Below, in pieces: positions 59,101-64,000 of a stretch of DNA of 64,000 bases. The notes beneath the pieces were generated by a model. It did not search any database, was not told the DNA's origin, and was given only the letters and a program-made list of their open reading frames with translations. The stretch is taken from positions 4,340,001 to 4,404,000 of the forward strand of contig CM074695.1 in NCBI GenBank assembly GCA_037367355.1, given 5' to 3'. This DNA is from Neoscytalidium dimidiatum (lineage: Eukaryota; Ascomycota; Dothideomycetes; Botryosphaeriales; Botryosphaeriaceae). Every line of letters begins with the position of its first letter. Position 1 is the first letter of the stretch. A program made the position numbers and the translations under genes.

Positions 59101-60342
59101 ATGTCGAATCGGGGATACGATGTCGTCGTCGACGTCGACTCTGAGGTGCGCTACGCCTCTCTCCTCCGCAATTGCACATGTTTGCGCCAGGCAACCCACC
59201 CAGGACACTCACTGACCGCGCGTTTCTTTTCTGCAAACAGGGCGACCTAGGCCACACCGACTTGCAAGAAGACCTCGAATTCCATCCCTCCAGTACGCCC
59301 TAGCCTTCCTCCTACCGTTCGCAACGGGAGCTCCTCCCGAACAATGCGACTGACAGCAACACCACCCCGCACAGACTTCGACAGCAACGACCAAGGCAAG
59401 ATCGCGCCGGACACAGCCGCCTCGTCGGGCCACCGCCGCGGCGGCTCGCGCAGCAGCACCTTCGGCGGCGCCTCCTCGTCGCGCAACGCCGGCGGCAGCG
59501 GGTCCGGCGGCTCCAAACGCTACCTGTGGAGCATCGGGTACTACCAGCAGTTCTTCGACGTGGACACGAACGAGGTGCTCGAGCGCTGCTGGGCCGCCGT
59601 CTTCCCCTACCGCTCCAACTTCCTCGACGTGCTCGAGGGCAACCCGGACCTCTACGGCCCCGTCTGGATCGCCACCACCGTCGTCATGATCCTCTTCCTG
59701 ACGGGCACCATGAGCCAGTACCTCGCGCGCTCCGGGGACGACCACTTCCCCTACGACTTCAGGCTGCTGAGCGGCGGCGCGGGGCTGGTGTACGGGTACA
59801 CGCTCGTCGTGCCGGTGGGCCTGTGGGCCGTGTTGCGGTGGTTTGGGAGCGAGAGCGCGAACGTGTTGGAGTGTTGGGCGTTGTACGGGTACGCGAACAT
59901 CATCTGGATACCCGTTGCGCTAATCAGCTGGAGTCCGATTCAGAGTGAGTGTTCTCTCGGATCCCCGACATGCGAGACAGGCGATCGGGCGTGTGCTGAC
60001 AGCCTTTTGCTTTCCTGCAGTTCTGAACTATGTCTTCGTGGGCGTCGGGTTCGGTGTCTCGGCCTTCTTCTTGTTCCGCAACTTGAACCCCATCTTGAGC
60101 GCGACGGATATCAAGACTTCGAAGATCCTGCTGATTGTCGTCGTGGCGCTGCACGCGGGCTTGGCGATTGCGATCAAGATACTTTTCTTTGCGTAAGTTC
60201 TCCAAGAGGCCGGCCTGGTTCGCAAGACTAACGATGTTCTCTTCTCAGTCAAGGTAGTCCAGTCAGCAAGCACAAGGACCACGATGACGACGACGACGAC
60301 GATGACAAGCGCCGGCTGCTGAAGATGCTTTTCCGGTTCTGA
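59101..60342 (+). CDS. YIPF1/2-like Yip1-domain Golgi membrane protein
   Basis: Yip1-family proteins are multi-spanning membrane proteins that bind Rab GTPases and act in ER-Golgi trafficking. Five exons are inferred: 59101-59145, 59241-59292, 59375-59944, 60021-60192 and 60249-60342, giving 310 residues. The N-terminus is acidic and then Ser/Gly-rich. YLWSIGYYQQFFDVDTNEVL and GNPDLYGPVWIATTVV match the conserved start of the Yip1 domain in YIPF1/2 (yeast Yip5 group). Four to five hydrophobic segments follow, for example VWIATTVVMILFLTG, GLVYGYTLVVPVGLWAVL, YANIIWIPVALISW, FVGVGFGVSAFFLF and ILLIVVVALHAGLAIAI. The C-terminal tail carries eight consecutive Asp followed by KRR. Third positions go from 14 C and 5 G of 20 (59401-59460) to 4 C and 14 G of 20 (59821-59880). 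Confidence 0.85.
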
Positions 60343-61509
60343 GGAAACAGGGGAGTGACTCGGTGATTGTGTTCTCAAAATATGGATCCAGCATGGCGCT
60401 CGGATGGTTTACTTGCATTTGGGCTGGAAAGACGGAGAGCTGGGTTTTGGAGGCATCTGGAATGCTTGTATGCGACGGTAAAAGGGATTGAAGACCTGTG
60501 TTATTAGCAATACTGCGAGGTTTGTATCAGCAGCTCGGCAGACTCGGAGGCACCCGCAAATGCGAAATGGTACTATGAAACTCTGGAAGCGATCTGTTCC
60601 ATATCGGTAATGTGTTTCGATGGCTTATTGGTATGTTCAGTTGACACAAGCGGAATAATTGCGAATTTTCATTGACAGGTAAGTGTTTACGTCTGCGCGT
60701 TATTTAAAGTATCTAACGTATGAGAGTATAGACAAGCTCTGCAGCCGACTACTGGCATCAAGTGTCGCATGCGAAGCGAAAGGAGCTTTCTACACTTGTC
60801 GCTTGTTGTCAGTACCACATGCATATCTCCTGCATGCACGCTCACCACTATGTCCGCTTCCAGATGCGGCTGACAGATCTTATTTCTCAAATCGGTACTG
60901 CTCCTGCTGTTGGTGCAACTTCCAGCGTCCCCACGTGAGACGTCGGAGCGATGTTCGCAACGGCCGTCAGCTGCCAATCGGTGGCGTTGCCGACAACGTT
61001 TGACATGTTATTAGTCCCCCAAAACCACTAAGGAATATTTTATCGGCGGCCTCGCAACGATCGCTCGAGCTCAGCCTCGCACGAGCGGATTCAGATAGCT
61101 CCTCAAGGAGAGACAATGAGAGCTTTCGCCGGGCTCGCCTCGCGAAAGCAACCGGCGCTTTTTCACCATCATGCTACGCCCCTTTCCCCCACCTTCGCCC
61201 GTGGCCACCCAGGATCATGCCAATACTATCGGGCCAGGCCTCGTTCCGGAAGAATGAATCAGAAATCTGACCAAGAAAGAAAGAATGAGCAGATCGCAGG
61301 TCTCTTCTCGAAATATATATCGCGTCTGGCGTCTCTTTTGGGGCTGGACCTTGCACCAGCCCGCAAATTGGCTCGGCGGCTTCGGCTTCATTGGCTTCGT
61401 TCTTGGCCTGATGTGATATCAGAACGTCGGCGGGGAGCTCGCGGGGTTGATGATGGCCGGCGCGCTCACGCCTCTGCTGAACCAGGACCTTTCCCACGAG
61501 CACCACTTA
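60343..61509. other. Intergenic region upstream of the HET-like relic
   Basis: No intact gene. The part from about 61090 to 61509 may hold remnants of the 5' end of the HET-like gene: short hydrophobic and charged stretches appear in different frames (for example 61321-61395 and 61447-61540), interrupted by stops. I could not assign them to a domain. The 106-codon frame at 60683-61003 has no recognisable product. Confidence 0.4.
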
Positions 61510-62413
61510 GGCGGCGGAGAAGAAGCGTCGTCGTCGTCAAAGCGGCGAGAGTTCGCCATTACATCAAGATCTCGGGGCCGACAAGTTCCGCGCGTTCATC
61601 CTGGAGCCCGGTGCCGGCGGCAGTCAGATCGAGGGGCGCTCCGTCGTGGAGAGACTCGGCCGGACCACCGCCATGTACGAGGCACTGTCGTACCACTGAG
61701 GGGCAGCCCCGAGACGACGGCGGCCGCGAGGTGGGCGTTTCGGCGAACCTGCACGCCGCGCTGCTCGAGCTCCGCCAGCCGCGCGCCGCGCGCCCGCTGC
61801 GGATCGACGCGCGGTGTGCCAGATGGTCGAGTATTTCAGCTGTTTACCCCCGTCCGATGACGGTGGCGAGGGCGGGGAGGAGCGCTTCGACTACAGGGAG
61901 AGCGTCGGCTTCATGGGGCGCGTCATGCCGGGGAAGGTGAGGGTCAACTTGGGCTTTCGGGGAGTCATTACTTGCGGCCTCACAGGCGAAGGCTACAAGG
62001 AGAGTCTCTTTTATTTCTTCCATTTCGACAGCTTCTACCTCTTCGTCAGTATGACGCAGAGAGACTCGCGCAGCGCTGCGACGAAGGCATTTCGCGAGTG
62101 GATTTTCGACGAGAATGGTGCCAGGCATGGGAGGTTCTGGTATCCGGTTGAGTTGATCGAGACGTCGATGGAAAGGTGGACGGCGCACCGGGCGATCGGG
62201 TTCACGGAGACGAGGCGCTTATGCTGGTTTCCACCTGGTGCGCGGAGGGGCGATGTTGTGTACGTCATCCCTGGATGTCAGGTGCCGTACGTATTCCGTC
62301 CGCGAGAGGATGGGAAGTTCACGCTGGTTGGCGAGGCGTACGTCCATGGGATCGTGGATTGGGAGGAGAGGCCAAAGAGGGAATCCGACCTCCAGCGCAT
62401 TACGGTTGCATAA
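61510..62413 (+). pseudogene. Broken HET-domain (heterokaryon incompatibility) gene
   Basis: HET proteins mediate vegetative incompatibility in filamentous fungi. The start of a HET domain can be read at 61577-61696, ending in YEALSYH where the family has LSYxWG; the expected Trp codon is TGA (61697-61699). The next HET block (VSANLHAALLELRQP then RPLRIDA, about 61731-61812) lies in a different frame. Reading then returns to the first frame from about 61814. From there a 199-codon frame reaches 62413 and contains a typical HET C-terminal module: IGFTETRR, RGDVVYVIPGCQVPYVFRP and FTLVGEAYVHGIVD. Intact family members usually have several hundred residues between the HET domain and this module; here there are only about 130 codons, so the middle appears to be deleted. 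One stop, two mutually compensating frame changes and an internal deletion together suggest a pseudogene. The 5' limit is uncertain. Confidence 0.65.
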
Positions 62414-62988
62414 GTATGCTTGCACCCTACGCCGAGTAGACTTCTTCTCTCCGGCAATGGGGTTACCCAATTGACGGGCTGACGAGCCCACCTCATGCGT
62501 GAGCAAACATACATTCAATTTACTGACCTTTGCCCTGGAGTGTGCAACCTCACCACGGGCTTTCTGGAAGTGCAGATACGAATAGGGAATATCCAGACAC
62601 AAGCTGATAAGCTGAGGCTACTCATCTGCCGATCCCCCCGGTAGAGTCCTCCCCACGGTCTCGGGAGCGGGGCAGAGATCCCGAGGGCCAAAAGCCATTC
62701 CGTGACGATATATTCAGCAGCATCCCTTGAAGCTCCTGCTATTCGCCAAGAGCCTTTCCATCACGTCTTCCAGGGAAGCGCATACCTGCCACTTGCAACC
62801 ACCACGCTCGATCCTCGCAGCTTCCGCGCGCCAGACAGAGAAGAAAACAAGAAATTCGAGAACCAGTCACCGTCATAACATCAATCGCCAGGAACAACGA
62901 AAGGATAAAATATAGAACCACGAGTTCGGCCAACAAAAATCAATCCCCGACATCAGCCACCGAAAACACACACACACAATTCCCAACA
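62414..62988. promoter_or_regulatory. Spacer and promoter of the AroM-family gene
   Basis: About 0.57 kb. The last ~150 bp before the AroM start are A/C-rich with an (AC)-type run at about 62970, a leader-like composition. Short frames on both strands have no product. Confidence 0.45.
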
Positions 62989-63744
62989 ATGCCACCCCGC
63001 CACACCCTCGCCCTCCTCACAATCGGCCAATCCCCCCGCCACGACTACACGCCCGACCTGCCCGCCCTGCTGCCCGCCAACACCGCCCTCACCCAGCACG
63101 GCGCCCTCGACGCCCTCACCCTGCCCGACGTCCGCGCGCGCCTCTCGCCCGCCGCGCCGGACGCCGCCCGCGTCCTCGTGTCGCGCATGCGCGACGGCAC
63201 GCCCGTCACCATGGACGCCGCCAAGCTGGGCCCGCTGCTCGAGGCGGCGGCGCGCCGCGTCGACGCCGACGCCGACGCGCTGCTGGTGCTGTGCACCGGC
63301 GACGTGCCGCGCTGGGAGGGCCTGCGCGTGCCCGTCGTGTGGCCGCAGGAGGCGCTGAGGCGGTGGTTCGAGGAGCGCGCGGGCGACGGGACGACGGGGG
63401 CGGCGGCGGCGGTGGGGCCGCTGCTGGTGGTGGTCAGTCCGGACGAGAAGCAGGTCGCGGCCGCGAGGGGGAGGTGGGGCGCTGCGGCCGGGTGGGCGGC
63501 GAGTCCGTACGGGGAGGGGAGCGTGGAGGGGGTGCGGGCTGTGGCGGGGGAGGTTGCGGGGTGGCTGGGGAGGAGGGAGGAGAAGGGGGGAGGGGTGGGA
63601 GAGGCGCTGGTGTTGTTGGATTGCATGGGGTTTACGCTGGAGCATAAGAGGGTGGTGGAGGAGGTGGTTGGGGAGGGGGTCGAGGTCGTGGTGCCGCGGG
63701 AGGTGGTGTTTGGGGCCGTGGGGAGGTTGTTTGGGGAGGTGTAA
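62989..63744 (+). CDS. AroM-family protein
   Basis: This is an intronless gene of 251 residues. It opens with LALLTIGQSPRHDYTPDL, the hallmark TIGQSPR start of AroM proteins. Then come QHGALDALTLPDVRARL, VLVSRMRDGTPVTMDAAKL, ALLVLCTGDVP and a C-terminal ALVLLDCMGFTLEHKRVV, all in family order; the LxxxCTG and LDCMG(F/Y) segments are the other conserved sites. AroM is best known from bacteria, where it neighbours shikimate kinase genes in enterics, but its reaction is not established; the fold resembles Asp/Glu racemase-like enzymes by family annotation. Fungal copies exist. Composition is extreme: third positions are 31 C of 40 in the first 40 codons and 31 G of 40 in codons 205-244. No neighbouring gene suggests a pathway. 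Confidence 0.75.
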   Translation: MPPRHTLALLTIGQSPRHDYTPDLPALLPANTALTQHGALDALTLPDVRARLSPAAPDAARVLVSRMRDGTPVTMDAAKLGPLLEAAARRVDADADALLVLCTGDVPRWEGLRVPVVWPQEALRRWFEERAGDGTTGAAAAVGPLLVVVSPDEKQVAAARGRWGAAAGWAASPYGEGSVEGVRAVAGEVAGWLGRREEKGGGVGEALVLLDCMGFTLEHKRVVEEVVGEGVEVVVPREVVFGAVGRLFGEV

Positions 63745-64000
63745 GGGGGTGGTGCTTGGTTGCGGGCGTTCTGTAGCATATTGAGCGCTCGCGCGTCTTC
63801 TCTCGGCTTCTTGTCAGGGCAGCGTTCCCCAGAATAGTTGCAGACACGCGGTGGATGCGGAAGAGAGCGGATGTTCCCGACATTAAAGCATTACATTCGT
63901 TCCGTACCGTCGTTCCGTCGTACCGTCTCTAACGTATTTTTTTCACTACTGGCATATGTGTCAAACAGCCTACCCATCATTCCTTGTTCACCACCGTCTC
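63745..64000. other. 3' flank of the AroM-family gene to window end
   Basis: 256 bp without a coding signal; it contains a near-tandem CGTACCGTCGTTCCGT-type stretch at about 63903-63925. The window ends here. Confidence 0.5.

Noticed and set aside
62953..63645. 230-codon minus-strand frame
   Set aside because: Antisense shadow of the AroM-family gene; His/Arg/Pro-rich.

Overview
The window looks like a nuclear contig from a filamentous ascomycete (Pezizomycotina; a dothideomycete would fit, but I cannot place the genus). The evidence is short GT-AG introns of about 46-125 bp, pyrimidine-rich leaders, and a gene set typical of this group: FlbD, Mtc6, a fungal GT41 O-GlcNAc transferase, Upf2/Nmd2, and a HET-domain relic. 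No tRNA, rRNA, intact transposon or CRISPR array was recognised.

Layout. 1.1-6.3 kb: TPR/GT41 glycosyltransferase (+). 6.3-25.4 kb: a 19-kb stretch with no convincing protein gene, containing microsatellites, a G-rich strand-skewed block and a GC-rich part where nearly every frame stays open by composition alone. 25.4-26.5 kb: flbD, a Myb regulator of conidiation (+). 26.5-31.1 kb: a second gene-poor stretch. 31.1-33.2 kb: MTC6 (+). 34.5-35.9 kb: mitochondrial-type L-2-hydroxyglutarate dehydrogenase (+). 36.5-40.6 kb: UPF2/NMD2 (+). 40.6-46.0 kb: third gene-poor stretch. 46.0-49.3 kb: two tandem, diverged F-box-like paralogues (+). 50.8-52.4 kb: TBC Rab-GAP with a C-terminal membrane anchor (-), divergent from a 1,527-residue MMS1_N/DDB1-like protein at 53.6-58.4 kb (+). 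59.1-60.3 kb: YIPF1/2-like Golgi membrane protein (+). 61.5-62.4 kb: broken, internally deleted HET-domain gene. 63.0-63.7 kb: AroM-family protein (+).

The genes do not form a biosynthetic cluster or an evident functional system; they are mostly conserved housekeeping or regulatory genes. The points I find most worth checking are: (1) an intron in the glycosyltransferase placed directly after the catalytic lysine codon, in frame and stop-free if retained; (2) several genes in the right half whose third codon positions change from C-dominated at the 5' end to G-dominated at the 3' end; (3) the very large, apparently non-coding region in front of the developmental regulator flbD; (4) the HET relic with a stop in its most conserved motif. 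All exon boundaries are my own reading of splice consensus and protein continuity, not transcript data.
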